From positions 148,676 through 212,675 of the forward strand of contig CALUVB010000001.1 in assembly GCA_944324115.1 (NCBI GenBank): a stretch of DNA of 64,000 nt, written 5' to 3'. The stretch's first letter is position 1, and each line of letters opens with the position of its first letter. This DNA is from an uncultured Elusimicrobiales bacterium (GTDB lineage Bacteria; Elusimicrobiota; Elusimicrobia; Elusimicrobiales; Elusimicrobiaceae). The notes beneath the pieces were generated by a model, which saw nothing but the letters and a program-made list of their open reading frames with translations, was not told the DNA's origin and ran no database searches. Both the position numbers and the translations under genes were made by a program. Below, in pieces: positions 18,071-27,207 of this stretch.

Positions 18071-19708
18071 ATGAATACAAAACATGCAAACCCGGATTTT
18101 TTTAAACCGGACTATGGCTTGGAACATTCCGGCCTAAAAACCACCAAGACCGTGCACTGGAACTATTCCACGCCGGCCTTGTATGAAGAAGCCGTTAAAC
18201 GCGAAGAAGGTGATATCGTTTATGGTGGCCCGCTGTGTGTCAGCACCGGCAAACATACCGGCCGCAGCCCCAATGACCGCTTCTTCGTCAAAACCAAAGA
18301 TGTGGAAGGGAAACTTTGGTTCAGCAAAGGCAACGTCGGCATTGAGCCGAAATATTGGGATATTTTGTTTGCCAAAGCCCAGAAATATGTGGAAGACAAA
18401 GAACTCTTTGCCCGCGACGCTTATGTAGGCTCCAGCGAGGCTTCCCGCCTCAAAGTGCGCGCTATTACCGAATGCGCCTGGACCAACCTGTTTGTAAAAA
18501 ATATGTTTATTGAACCCAAACAGGAAGAATTAAAAGGGTTTGTTCCTGAATTTACGCTTATCTGTCTGCCCCGTATGAAAGCCGACCCGGCCACTGACGG
18601 CACCAACTCCGAGACAGCCATTTTGATTAATTTTGAAAAGAAAATGGTGTTGGTCATCGGTTCCGAATACGGCGGCGAAAACAAGAAAGCCTTGTTTACT
18701 GTCATGAACTATCTCTTGCCGCAGAAAGGCATTATGACCATGCACTGCTCTGCCAACGTGGGTCCTAAAGGCGACAGCGCCATTTTCTTCGGTTTGTCCG
18801 GCACGGGCAAAACTACGCTGTCTGCTGACGTGTCCCGCGGCCTTATCGGCGACGATGAACACGGTTGGGACGAAAGCGGTATCTTCAACTTTGAAGGCGG
18901 CTGCTACGCTAAGGTAATTAAACTTAACCCCGAAGCCGAACCGCAAATTTATTCCACCACCCGCCGCTTTGGCACCGTGCTGGAAAACGTAGTTTTTGAC
19001 CCCGAGACCGGCAAGCTGGACTTGGACGACGGTTCTTTGACGGAAAACACCCGCGCCTGCTACCCGCTTAACTTTATCAGCAACGCGGTGGAAAGCGAAC
19101 GCGCCGATCACCCGAAAAACATTATTTTCTTGACCTGTGATGCTTTCGGCGTGATGCCTCCGATTTCCAAGCTCAGCCCGGACCAGGCCCTGTACCACTT
19201 CATCAGCGGTTACACCGCCAAAGTGGCCGGTACGGAAAAAGGCGTAAAAGAACCGCAGAGCACGTTCAGCACCTGCTTCGGCGGGCCGTTTATGCCGTTG
19301 CACCCAGACGTGTATGCCCAGCTGCTCAAAAAGAAAATTAAAGAGCATAATGTGGACTGCTGGCTGGTCAACACCGGCTGGATTGGCGGCCCGTATGGCG
19401 TGGGCAACCGCATCAGCATCAAATACACCCGCACGCTCTTAAATGCTGCTTTAGACGGCAAATTGGCTAAGGTGCACTTTACCACTGACCCGGTGTTCGG
19501 TTTCCAAATTCCGACGGAATGCGAAGGCGTTCCTTCTGAAATCTTGAACCCGATGAACCTGTGGCAGGATAAAGAAGCGTACATGAAAAAGTACGAAGAA
19601 CTGGCCAAATCCTTTGTGGAAAACTTCAAGAAATACGCCGACGGCGTATCCCAAGAAGTGCTTTCTGCGGCGCCGAAAGTGAAAGACGGTTGCTGCTGCG
19701 GCAAATAA
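18071..19708 (+). CDS. pckA: Phosphoenolpyruvate carboxykinase (ATP)
   Basis: 545 aa, full length. Interconverts oxaloacetate + ATP and PEP + CO2 + ADP. Kinase-1a loop FGLSGTGKTTLSAD, kinase-2 region GDDEHGW, and the PEPCK signature NTGWIGGPYG region are intact, as is the N-terminal LCVSTGKHTGRSPNDRF. In fermenting bacteria this enzyme often runs towards oxaloacetate or recycles it to PEP. Codons are strikingly biased to C-ending ones compared with neighbours, as in highly expressed genes. Ends in an odd Cys-rich CCCGK tail. Confidence 0.98.
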   Translation: MNTKHANPDFFKPDYGLEHSGLKTTKTVHWNYSTPALYEEAVKREEGDIVYGGPLCVSTGKHTGRSPNDRFFVKTKDVEGKLWFSKGNVGIEPKYWDILFAKAQKYVEDKELFARDAYVGSSEASRLKVRAITECAWTNLFVKNMFIEPKQEELKGFVPEFTLICLPRMKADPATDGTNSETAILINFEKKMVLVIGSEYGGENKKALFTVMNYLLPQKGIMTMHCSANVGPKGDSAIFFGLSGTGKTTLSADVSRGLIGDDEHGWDESGIFNFEGGCYAKVIKLNPEAEPQIYSTTRRFGTVLENVVFDPETGKLDLDDGSLTENTRACYPLNFISNAVESERADHPKNIIFLTCDAFGVMPPISKLSPDQALYHFISGYTAKVAGTEKGVKEPQSTFSTCFGGPFMPLHPDVYAQLLKKKIKEHNVDCWLVNTGWIGGPYGVGNRISIKYTRTLLNAALDGKLAKVHFTTDPVFGFQIPTECEGVPSEILNPMNLWQDKEAYMKKYEELAKSFVENFKKYADGVSQEVLSAAPKVKDGCCCGK

Positions 19709-19719
19709 GCTGTTTTGAC

Positions 19720-19759
19720 GGCAAATTGTAGGGGGATAAAATTCCTCTTACAATTTGCC
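19720..19759 (+). terminator. Inverted repeat after pckA (probable terminator)
   Basis: Perfect 11-bp arms GGCAAATTGTA / TACAATTTGCC separated by 18 nt, starting 12 bp past the pckA stop. The T-run after the stem is weak (TTGTAATTT), so it could equally stabilise the mRNA 3' end. Confidence 0.6.
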
Positions 19760-19826
19760 TTGTAATTTACTAGAATAAATCCAATACCCTTTGTGGTATC
19801 TGATATTAAGATACAGGAGATTTACT

Positions 19827-20081
19827 ATGGCAAAAGCGAATGCTAAATTTATGGCCCCTTTAACCCCTAGCGCTGCGTTGGCTGCGGTGGTAGGCAATAA
19901 CCCGCTTCCGAGAACGGAAATCGTTAAGAAAATGTGGGAGTACATTAAGAAAAATGGGCTGCAGGACAGCACCAATAAGCGCATGATCAACTCTGATGAA
20001 AAGTTGGCCGCCATTTTTGAAGGCAAAAAACAAATCAGCATGTTTGATATGAGCAAATATATTTCTAAAAACGTCAAATAA
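19827..20081 (+). CDS. SWIB/MDM2 domain protein
   Basis: 84 aa from ATG 19827 (MAKANAKFMAPL), preceded by CAGGAGA. Essentially a single SWIB domain: PLTPSAALAAVVG, LPRTEIVKKMWEYIKKNGLQ, and DEKLAAIFEGK are typical. SWIB domains are best known from eukaryotic chromatin remodellers and, in bacteria, from chlamydiae and a few others; stand-alone bacterial members are thought to bind DNA. Followed by a strong terminator, so monocistronic. Confidence 0.92.
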   Translation: MAKANAKFMAPLTPSAALAAVVGNNPLPRTEIVKKMWEYIKKNGLQDSTNKRMINSDEKLAAIFEGKKQISMFDMSKYISKNVK

Positions 20082-20098
20082 GAACTAATGTTCCATTT

Positions 20099-20136
20099 AA
20101 CGCGGTGCTGGCATATGCCAGCGCCGCGTTTTTTTG
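20099..20136 (+). terminator. Strong intrinsic terminator after SWIB gene
   Basis: Long GC-rich hairpin: AACGCGG-t-GCTGGC with GCCAGC-g-CCGCGTT, then seven T. It lies about 18 bp after the SWIB stop. Confidence 0.95.
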
Positions 20137-20538
20137 TTCTCCTTCCAAGCTATTAGGATTTATTTGTCTAGACTCGGGTTGGGTAGTGGCTGGGGCAGAC
20201 ATGGGGGAGTTGGCGAAGTTGGGTTGTAAAATTACATAAACGCGGATAGCTTTTCTGTGTGAGGCGGTAAAACGCGGTATTTTGATGGCTGGGGTGGGCA
20301 TTACAGGGTGCACAGAAATTTACTGTCGTGTCTTGGATAGGATTGTGTTGGGCGGAAAATGAGTTTCTCTCTCTGTTGGCTATGTGTGAAGCAAAATACC
20401 ATAAGACGGTCTAACTGCTGGGCATTGTTTTCTTCACATATATTTGGCTTAGGCTGCCGCAAGGTTTTTGGGTGCTCTTTGATATAGGGAAAGAAAACCC
20501 TAAAGTCAGCAAAAGTTTTTTTATATCAAAAAATAAAC
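20137..20538. other. Intergenic region without recognisable gene
   Basis: About 400 bp on either strand without a convincing coding frame, RNA gene or repeat. Its composition (G-rich runs such as GGGTTGGGTAG) differs from the neighbouring coding DNA. It could be gene debris, but I cannot assign a family. Confidence 0.5.
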
Positions 20539-20550
20539 TATACTTAATGT

Positions 20551-20997
20551 ATGGAAAGCTTCGTATTGCTCATCTTGTTTTGTATTGCTGTGTGCAGCCT
20601 GGGATACGGGCTGTGGTTGCGCCGCCCGCCTTCTCCCGCCGTCAAAAAGAAAATGTATAAAGAGCTGGAAGCCCGCGCCAAAGAAGGCGACAAAGAAGCC
20701 ATGTATGCTTTTGCGGAGCTCTTCTATAAAGAAAAAGATGAGAAATATTATCCCATGATTTTTAAATGGGTCAGTATATTAGCCGCCCAAGAAAAAGACC
20801 CTGCGGTATGGCTGTTGTTGGGCGATTTGTATGCTTCCGGCTGCGGTACGCTGCGTGACCCAAAACGTTCGTTAAGTTGTTATGAACAGGCCTTGTCTGC
20901 TGATATTGCTTCCGGGCGAAACACTGATTTATCCAAAGAAGCCCATGATTATTTGGAGAAACGCATTATTTGCCTGCGCAAAGAAGTATTCAAATGA
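20551..20997 (+). CDS. Membrane-anchored Sel1-like repeat protein
   Basis: 148 aa. One N-terminal TM helix (ESFVLLILFCIAVCSLGYGL), a charged linker, then TPR/Sel1-like helices with the Sel1 hallmark LLGDLYASGCGTLRDPKRSLSCYEQAL read in pieces (LYASGCG, then D-x-x-x-S-x-x-x-Y-x-x-A). Probably a protein-protein interaction module at the membrane. TATACT (20539-20544) ends 6 nt before the ATG with no Shine-Dalgarno, a leaderless arrangement. Confidence 0.7.
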   Translation: MESFVLLILFCIAVCSLGYGLWLRRPPSPAVKKKMYKELEARAKEGDKEAMYAFAELFYKEKDEKYYPMIFKWVSILAAQEKDPAVWLLLGDLYASGCGTLRDPKRSLSCYEQALSADIASGRNTDLSKEAHDYLEKRIICLRKEVFK

Positions 20998-21220
20998 GGT
21001 TTTTTCTATTTTCAAATGCTTCCAACGGTAGTGTGCCCGGCCCTTAAGGGTGAAGATATACAACAAACGAAAAATAGGAGCCTTCTGCAGAAATTGCCCC
21101 AAGGTGTTGGGCCGTTGGGTTTATTTATGCACAGGAAAAAGAAAGCGCTTGGCGCAACAAACGGGACTGGAAAATTCCTTAAAAAGAAAAGCCCTTTCTT
21201 AAGGCTAGACGGAATTTTAA

Positions 21221-22555
21221 TTAAGCGATTTTCTTGTTCTCTCCGCCGCGCGGACCCCGGCGGGGCAATCCTAGCCAGATAGCCAGCAAGGCGCCGATTC
21301 CCAGCAAATACGGATAATACAAGTATTGCATAATGGCAATAGGGGAAAGATTTGAAAGCCCCGCCGCCATCAAAAGCTGCGCCCCGTACGGAATGGCCCC
21401 TTGTACAAAACAGGAGAAAATATCCAAAATACTGGCCGAGCGGTTAGCCGGGATTTTAAAACGCAGCGCTATTTCTTTGGCGATAGGGCCGGCCATAATT
21501 AAGGCGATGGTATTGTTGGCGGTACATAAATTGGCGAAACTGACCAACCCGGCTATGGAGAGTTCCGCTCCGCGTACCGAATTAGCCCGGGCCGTCATTT
21601 TTTGGATAATCCAGGCAAAGCCGCCGTTTAAGCGAATCATTTCCAGCATGCCGCCTGCCAAAATAGTCACTACAATCAGCTCCCCCATTCCATTAATGCC
21701 TTTGCCCATAGCTCCTGTCCAGCCCCATATATCAAAAGCTGCCGTAAATAAGCCTATGAGTCCCGCCAGCAGGGTACCCGCCAGCAATACGGTCATTACA
21801 TGTATGCCGGCCAGCGCCGCGCCCAATACCGCCAAATAGGGCAGCACATGCAGCCAGTTTACGGGGCCTGGCTCGTACGAGACAGACGCCTCGCTCCCTG
21901 CTGCGAAATAAATCAGCGTACTAATTATGGCAAAAGGCAGTACGATGCGCAGATTGGTGCGGAATTTGTCTTTCATGCGGCAACCTTGGGTGCGTGTGGC
22001 TACAATGGTGGTGTCCGAAATAAAAGAGAGGTTGTCTCCAAACATGGCTCCGCTTACGACTGCAGCCGTTATGAGGGCTGGAGCTACACCGGTTTTGGCT
22101 GCAATTCCAGCCGCTACGGGTGTTAATGCCACGATAGTTCCCACAGAAGTCCCGACGGAAATAGAGACAAAGCAAGCCGCCATAAAAATACCGGGTACCA
22201 ATAATTTTTGCGGCAGTAGCCAAAGTGTCAGGTTGACGGTACTATCCACCGCGCCCATGCTCTGGGTCGTTTGGGCAAATGCGCCGGCTAAAATAAATAT
22301 GAGCACCATCAGCATAATGTTTCCGTCGGCGGCTCCTTTGCAGAAGCTTTCTATGCGCTGCGTGATGTTTCCGCCCTTGGCTGTTACCACAGCCACTACG
22401 CAGGCCAATACAAATGCTACGGTGATGGGCATCTTGTAAAAGTCTCCCGCCAGCAAAGACACTGCCAAATAAGCAATTAAAAATACCCAAAGCGGGAGCA
22501 ACGCCCAAGCATTAGGCTTAGCAGGTAATACGGGTAAAGAAGTAAGTGGATCCAT
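21221..22555 (-). CDS. NhaC-family Na+/H+ antiporter-like transporter
   Basis: 444 aa, about eleven TM segments. Family motifs include SVGTSVGTIVALTPVA, GAMFGDNLSFISDTT and the late NNTIALIMAGPIAKE with QGAIPYGAQ. NhaC-like carriers exchange Na+ for H+ or for amino-acid-type substrates (malate/lactate, lysine), so the substrate is open. TATAGT (22562-22567) ends exactly 6 nt before the ATG and there is no Shine-Dalgarno. Short Arg/Gly-rich C-terminus. Confidence 0.9.
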   Translation of the reverse strand: MDPLTSLPVLPAKPNAWALLPLWVFLIAYLAVSLLAGDFYKMPITVAFVLACVVAVVTAKGGNITQRIESFCKGAADGNIMLMVLIFILAGAFAQTTQSMGAVDSTVNLTLWLLPQKLLVPGIFMAACFVSISVGTSVGTIVALTPVAAGIAAKTGVAPALITAAVVSGAMFGDNLSFISDTTIVATRTQGCRMKDKFRTNLRIVLPFAIISTLIYFAAGSEASVSYEPGPVNWLHVLPYLAVLGAALAGIHVMTVLLAGTLLAGLIGLFTAAFDIWGWTGAMGKGINGMGELIVVTILAGGMLEMIRLNGGFAWIIQKMTARANSVRGAELSIAGLVSFANLCTANNTIALIMAGPIAKEIALRFKIPANRSASILDIFSCFVQGAIPYGAQLLMAAGLSNLSPIAIMQYLYYPYLLGIGALLAIWLGLPRRGPRGGENKKIA

Positions 22556-23025
22556 AATTACACTATATCCAAGGCGGCTCTGCGGCGGCTGCCGGAAAAT
22601 TTTTATAAAAATTCACTTCTATTGGGAAATATGCCTTTTGCATGGGAGAGAAATTTGCACCGACACAAGAGAAAGGTGCTCCCGGCAGAAAATCAAGCCG
22701 GCGGAGCGGCAATTTCTCAAGAGTAGTTTGCTGTTAAGCGGAATACGGGCCAATTAGGTGTTTCCTTTCTTCTGTATACAACGGCTTCCCGTTAGTATTT
22801 GGAAGCTTCGGCTTAGAAGCGGTCCCCAAATCCTATATAGTAATGATATCATTTTTGTATTCGGTTTGTTTCGGCCGGTTATGGTCTGGAAATAAGAAAT
22901 TTTGTATATTATGACTTATAAATTGCATTTTTTATTTTTAGGCAGCAGACGAGTAAAAGACGGCGCGTTATCCGGGCAGTTTACAACAAAAAGAAGAAAC
23001 GGCGTGGTTATCTCGGAAGAATAAG
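22556..23025. other. 470-bp intergenic region with a structured element
   Basis: At 22648-22718 (minus-strand sense) the sequence can fold as a three-way junction: closing stem GAGAAATT / AATTTCTC-like arms, one arm built on GCCGGC...GCCGG and another on GCACC...GGTGC. No known riboswitch class fits. It lies upstream of the -10 box proposed for the NhaC gene, so it would be in the NhaC mRNA only if a second promoter exists. The remainder shows nothing I can name. Confidence 0.35.
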
Positions 23026-23796
23026 ATGGATACAGCAAAAAATATATTAGAAGATATGCTTGCATATATGGCAGAAAAGGCGGCTTGGGTTTTAAAACTG
23101 GGAGCCTGGGTAGGTGTTTTGGGAGACTGGTTGGCCGTGCCGGCGCTTTTTGTGCTTTTATTTGCAGGAGCATGGCGGTTTTTCTTGGTGGGGTTGGCGG
23201 CGCTTTTGCTGAGGCGGTTGGTATTCTATCTTCTTTCATTTCCTTCTACTGTATTAGTAGCTCAGACACTTAAGGCGGCTGAGCGGAATCGTAATCGGCG
23301 TGCGCTGTGGGTTGCGTTTATTGTTGTTATTTCTTTGAGTGTGGGAATGCTGGTGTGGGGGATAAATATGTATCTTTTCTGCACGATGCTGGAAATGTTG
23401 GCGGCACGTCATTTCTTCGTTGTGATCATGGGGGTGTTGGTTTGTTTTATGGCGGGAACGGGGATAACTGTTTCTTATGGTATCAGAGGAGAAGAATTCT
23501 TTAATTTGTGTTTGTATAACTTAGCCCGTGCAGGATTATATGTTTTATTTGTCGTGAATTTGTTGTCGTGGAAAGGGGTAATGTGGGGGTTTGGCGTATT
23601 AATCGTTTTGTTGGCTGTTGTTGAGGCGATAATGGTGTCTGTCTCGGTGCTGGGTACAGAATCCTCAAAAACCGGTCCTATTTATAATACCAATCATTCC
23701 ACTAGTGACCCAGAGTCCCCATTGAATATGCCGTCAAGCGCTTTCTTTAGGTTGTCAACAAATTGGCAGCATATAACTTATCGGAAATCAAAGTAG
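23026..23796 (+). CDS. Membrane protein of unknown function
   Basis: 256 aa. Five or six TM helices (for example ALWVAFIVVISLSVGMLVWG and FFVVIMGVLVCFMAGTG), with a basic loop KAAERNRNRRA between the second and third, and a polar C-terminal tail of about 45 residues. GGAAG lies 8 nt before the ATG. I do not recognise a family. It stands alone between the NhaC gene (divergent) and a non-coding stretch. Confidence 0.6.
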   Translation: MDTAKNILEDMLAYMAEKAAWVLKLGAWVGVLGDWLAVPALFVLLFAGAWRFFLVGLAALLLRRLVFYLLSFPSTVLVAQTLKAAERNRNRRALWVAFIVVISLSVGMLVWGINMYLFCTMLEMLAARHFFVVIMGVLVCFMAGTGITVSYGIRGEEFFNLCLYNLARAGLYVLFVVNLLSWKGVMWGFGVLIVLLAVVEAIMVSVSVLGTESSKTGPIYNTNHSTSDPESPLNMPSSAFFRLSTNWQHITYRKSK

Positions 23797-24148
23797 GACT
23801 CTGCTTCTGTTTAATTTATCAGACAGCATATCTTGTTTTACAATTAAGCCTATATCGGCTGGTGTTTTTAACCTAAGAATAGCTTCTTTGGGGGAATGTT
23901 ATGCGGGGAAAGAGCCGTCTTCTGTCATGTCAAGAAATAAGAAAACAGGAATGCATGATAATATGCTTATTTACAATGCAGGCTGGCGGGGCCGGTTGTT
24001 CTTAAAGGCTGCAGGAAGACGAGAGGAGAATAGTTGTTTGCACGGAAAACTGGTAGCGTTTTCGGTAGCGTTTTTTAAGAAAAAAAGCGTTCCCTTTGCT
24101 TCTTATTGTTTCCGTTTTGCTCCTTTCCTGTATAGGGGAACTGGGCAC
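23797..24148. other. Non-coding stretch before tRNA-Arg
   Basis: About 350 bp with no coding frame that I believe; the one sizeable open frame runs through the terminator and tRNA and is spurious. No repeats seen. Confidence 0.5.
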
Positions 24149-24178
24149 CAAAAAACCCTTCTATTGCTGGAAAGGGTT
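24149..24178 (-). terminator. Intrinsic terminator of tRNA-Arg(CCG)
   Basis: Minus strand: AACCCTT / AAGGGTT stem with 11-nt loop followed by TTTTGG, 13 nt downstream of the tRNA 3' end. Confidence 0.85.
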
Positions 24179-24190
24179 TGTATAGTGAAA

Positions 24191-24262
24191 TGCGCCCGGC
24201 GGGAGTCGAACCCACATTTCCAGCTTCGGAGGCTGACGCTCTATCCATTGAACTACGGGCGC
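24191..24262 (-). tRNA. tRNA-Arg(CCG)
   Basis: 72 nt: acceptor GCGCCCG / CGGGCGC, discriminator A, anticodon loop CTCCGAA giving CCG, T arm GTGGG-TTCGACT-CCCGC. CCA is not encoded. Reads CGG codons. Confidence 0.93.
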
Positions 24263-24539
24263 GAAAAATTAGGAATAATCTCAGAATCTGCTGTTTCTAT
24301 TTAATATTTTATCATATTCAAACACAGTTTTTATGGCAGCCTCTGAGTAGGCAACGGGTCTATGGCTTTGTTTTTTATTTTGTCCGGTAGAAGAATTCGT
24401 GATGAAAAAACATATCCGGGGCAAGAGAAAAAACGTTATTTTTTAAAATCTCCGTTTGTAGTTTTTTTTATGACTGGCAGAAAAGAGAAATAGTTGCTAT
24501 ACTGAAAACAGCTGTTTATTCTCTTTATGAGGAGCATAT

Positions 24540-25289
24540 ATGCATAAGTGCATAGGAATAATCCTGTTAGTAGGGGTGTGTGCAGTACCGTCTTTTGCTC
24601 AAATCCAGAAATTCTGTATTCCGGGGTTAGCTCCGTCTCGTAATGTGACTTCTTTGGAGTTTTCTCCTGCCATTACCGTAGTAGATAATGACGGCGGCGT
24701 TTCAGTGAATACGATGACGACCAAGATGTATTATGCATTTACGCCAGATTATAATATAGGGATTGAAGTGCCGCTTTCCCGTTTTGAATCGCCGGAACAA
24801 TCGGTCAATGGACTGGGGGATATTTTGCTGTCGGCGGAGGCGATTCATTCGGTCCATTATGTGGATTGGGGGGTTAAGCTGGATACCTATCTGCCTACGG
24901 CGACAGACGACTTGTTGGGCACGAGTAAATGGATTGTATCTCCTGCTGTGTTTGCGCTGGTTCCGGTCAGTACAAATTTTTTCGTGGCAGCCGGTTATAA
25001 GCAGTATATTTCGGTCGCGGGAGAAGGAAGTAAAGATAATATTAATTATGCCCGCTGGCGTTTGTTGTTGACTTATATGGCTGATGCACAGTGGTGGGTA
25101 ACCTTTGACCCGCAGTATTATGTAGATTATGAAAATTCCGGACAAGCAGAATTGATATGGGAAAGCGAAATCGGTGTGATGGTTAATCCAGGAACAGCTT
25201 TGTATATCAAACCGGGCGCTCATTTGGGCGGGAACTGGAAATCGCGTGATTGGACATTTAGTATGGGATTTAAAATCTTGTATTTGTAA
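24540..25289 (+). CDS. Outer-membrane beta-barrel protein (transporter-like)
   Basis: 249 aa. Signal peptide (GIILLVGVCAVPSFAQ), then alternating hydrophobic/polar strands typical of barrels, e.g. TMTTKMYYAFTPDYNIGIEV, WGVKLDTYLPTATDD and the last strand WTFSMGFKILYL ending in an aromatic/aliphatic residue. It resembles the MetA-pathway/transporter-type barrels (phenol_MetA_deg). GAGGAGC precedes the ATG. TATACT-like promoter element lies about 40 nt upstream. Substrate unknown. Confidence 0.75.
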   Translation: MHKCIGIILLVGVCAVPSFAQIQKFCIPGLAPSRNVTSLEFSPAITVVDNDGGVSVNTMTTKMYYAFTPDYNIGIEVPLSRFESPEQSVNGLGDILLSAEAIHSVHYVDWGVKLDTYLPTATDDLLGTSKWIVSPAVFALVPVSTNFFVAAGYKQYISVAGEGSKDNINYARWRLLLTYMADAQWWVTFDPQYYVDYENSGQAELIWESEIGVMVNPGTALYIKPGAHLGGNWKSRDWTFSMGFKILYL

Positions 25290-25411
25290 GGAGTGAAAAC
25301 AAGAAAAAAGAAAGAAAAAGCCTTTGGCAAACGGAGAAAATTTTGTAAATATTTTTCAAAAATGTTAAAATAAAGAAGTAGTAGAAAACAGGTTGTAAAA
25401 TGTCCGTTTTA

Positions 25412-25486
25412 GCGCCCATAGCTCAATGGATAGAGTGTCAGCCTGCGGAGCTGAAGATACAAGTTCGATTCCTGTTGGGCGCACCA
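25412..25486 (+). tRNA. tRNA-Arg(GCG), CCA encoded
   Basis: 72 nt plus encoded CCA. Acceptor GCGCCCA / TGGGCGC, D arm GCTC...GAGT, anticodon stem-loop TCAGC-CTGCGGA-GCTGA giving anticodon GCG, T arm ACAAG-TTCGATT-CCTGT with one A-C mismatch (52-62). Bacteria normally decode CGU/CGC with an A34 (inosine) tRNA, so GCG is unusual. A terminator follows at 25491. Confidence 0.88.
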
Positions 25487-25490
25487 TTTA

Positions 25491-25515
25491 AAACCACGCG
25501 AAAGCGTGGTTTTTT
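25491..25515 (+). terminator. Intrinsic terminator of tRNA-Arg(GCG)
   Basis: AACCACGC-GAAA-GCGTGGTT hairpin followed by TTTTA; the GAAA tetraloop makes it very stable. Confidence 0.92.
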
Positions 25516-25673
25516 ATTGGCGCGCACAATGCTGTTTCCGTCAGGGAACCTTACACTTGCACCGCTATAGAGCAAACTTGTCCGCCATTCTCCTACAATA
25601 CGGCCTTGGACGGCAGATTGGCGCAAATGTTTTCAAAATACTCCTTATAGCCGTTTTTGTAAAACGCTCCACA

Positions 25674-25814
25674 TTATAAATTTATCCACTGAGTACACGC
25701 TTGATATAATTCCCGCGTACTAGTATAGCCTTTTACCGGCAAACGGTTTAGCACCGCCCGGCGCTGTTGCTCCATTTGGTCCAAAAACTGCACTAACTGC
25801 GAATAAACATTCAT
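25674..25814 (-). CDS. Small 46-aa protein downstream of the ClpX-like gene
   Basis: 46 codons from ATG 25814 (MNVYSQLVQFLDQMEQQR) to TAA. A strong AGGAGG sits 5 nt before the ATG and the start is 9 bp after the ClpX-like stop, both arguing for a real gene. The N-terminal half is predicted helical (QLVQFLDQMEQQRRAVL), the rest is mixed. No family recognised. As the last gene of the operon it could be an adaptor or inhibitor of the ATPase, which is only a guess. Confidence 0.6.
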   Translation of the reverse strand: MNVYSQLVQFLDQMEQQRRAVLNRLPVKGYTSTRELYQACTQWINL

Positions 25815-25823
25815 TATGTCCTC

Positions 25824-27197
25824 CTATAAGCAAACTTTTACGGTTTGCTGTAAAAATTGTTCTTGAAACAATTGCCCTACTTGCTGCTGCAATCCTCTCG
25901 CTCCCAAACGCCGCTCATAAGCCCGATTGACCATTTCTTCCACCATTTCCGGCCGAATAATGGCAGTTGACAGATGCAACAGCTTCTTATATTGGCTAAT
26001 AGGGCCATTGTACGGATTTAATAAAATACGGCGTAAATCTTCCTTTTCTAGCGGTCTTAACTGCACAAAATAAGAAAATCTTCCGATAAATTCCGGCAGC
26101 ATTCCATACCCGATGTAATCATCGGCCGACAAGGGCTCTTGTCGTACAGCGGCTGCCTGTGTAAAACCGACGGATTTATCCGCGTGTTTTACCTGTAAGT
26201 TTTCAAAAGCACCGCCTACTACAAAGAGCACTTTGGAAAGGTCCCACTCGTCTGTTTTGTGGGTAAGGGGATCTTCGGTCATAAAGAGCCTGCTTTCTAT
26301 CATGCGCAACAGTTCTGCCTGTACATTCCCCGAGGAAACGCCCCAGCGCTCGCTTCCTTCTCGCAGTTTGTCAATTTCATCTATAAACACAATAGAAAGC
26401 GGCAGCTTTTTATCATTTGCCAACAACTGCAAGGGTTGTAGCATATTGCCAACACTCATACCGGTATAGCCCGCCTGCGTGTATTGGGAAGCATCCGCGT
26501 GGACAAACGGAAGTTTTAAAATCTGCGCTAAGGACTGGCATAAATAGGTTTTTCCGCAACCCGTCGGGCCGCTGATAAAAATATTGTTTTTGGTGAAGGA
26601 CTCCCGGGGGCTTTGGGCGCATTTGGCTAAATGCTCAAATACTCCTGCGACCACTTGTCTTTTGGCGTTTTCCTGCCCGATAACGTATTTGTTCAGTTCA
26701 GTCAGTACGCGCTGGGCGCTGAAAGTGCGCCGGGCAGTACAAGCTGCCTTGAGGGGCGGAGGGGCCAAGAGCGGATTTTTCTTAATATCTACCAAGCCGC
26801 CAGATAAAACCAAAATCTTTTTGCTGAAAAGCACGCTTTTCCCTTCAAAAAGAGTTTCCAATACTTCTTTAGAGGAGGCGAATGTTTGCGCCGTTTGCAA
26901 TAGGGCTGTTACCTTGCAAGTAGACGGCGTAATAATCCGCAATAACTGTGAGATGGCCAAAAACAGCAGTAAAAACAGTTCCGTATCATTTAAGTTGTAT
27001 TGTTGCACCAAAGCAGCCATAGGCACTTTTTTGCCATTGGTTTTTTTCAGCCGGGCGCAAATTTCCTTAAACAGTTCCACGCACTCGGCTTGGCGTATTG
27101 CCACGCCGCATTTTGCGTGCCAGCGGGTTAATTGTTCAATCAACTCCGTGCGGGAAGTATATTTTTTAATCTTTGTATTCTTATTTGTATTTGTCAT
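25824..27197 (-). CDS. ClpX-like AAA+ unfoldase with a different N-terminal domain
   Basis: 457 aa from ATG 27197 (MTNTNKNTKIKKY), with AAGGAA upstream; a GTG at 27215 is an alternative. Residues ~205-455 are a ClpX-type module: Walker A GPTGCGKT (~210-217), pore loop AGYTGMSVG, Walker B IVFIDEIDK, VGF loop region (KSVGFTQ, where ClpX has IGF for ClpP docking), GYGMLPEFIGRF, and sensor-2 ERRLGARGL. The four-Cys zinc domain of ClpX is absent; instead residues 1-150 are a helical, possibly winged-helix domain (NLNDTELFLLLFLAISQLL). Middle gene of a small operon controlled by operators and a SAM riboswitch. Not the housekeeping clpX. Confidence 0.85.
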   Translation of the reverse strand: MTNTNKNTKIKKYTSRTELIEQLTRWHAKCGVAIRQAECVELFKEICARLKKTNGKKVPMAALVQQYNLNDTELFLLLFLAISQLLRIITPSTCKVTALLQTAQTFASSKEVLETLFEGKSVLFSKKILVLSGGLVDIKKNPLLAPPPLKAACTARRTFSAQRVLTELNKYVIGQENAKRQVVAGVFEHLAKCAQSPRESFTKNNIFISGPTGCGKTYLCQSLAQILKLPFVHADASQYTQAGYTGMSVGNMLQPLQLLANDKKLPLSIVFIDEIDKLREGSERWGVSSGNVQAELLRMIESRLFMTEDPLTHKTDEWDLSKVLFVVGGAFENLQVKHADKSVGFTQAAAVRQEPLSADDYIGYGMLPEFIGRFSYFVQLRPLEKEDLRRILLNPYNGPISQYKKLLHLSTAIIRPEMVEEMVNRAYERRLGARGLQQQVGQLFQEQFLQQTVKVCL

Positions 27198-27207
27198 ATT
27201 TATTTCC

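Noticed and set aside
18530..19348. 272-codon frame antisense to pckA
   Set aside because: pckA is an unmistakable full-length gene; its strong GC bias in third positions opens the opposite strand.
22556..22800. Lysine or glycine riboswitch in front of the NhaC gene
   Set aside because: NhaC-like lysine carriers can have a lysine riboswitch, but none of the conserved core segments of either class is present on either strand.
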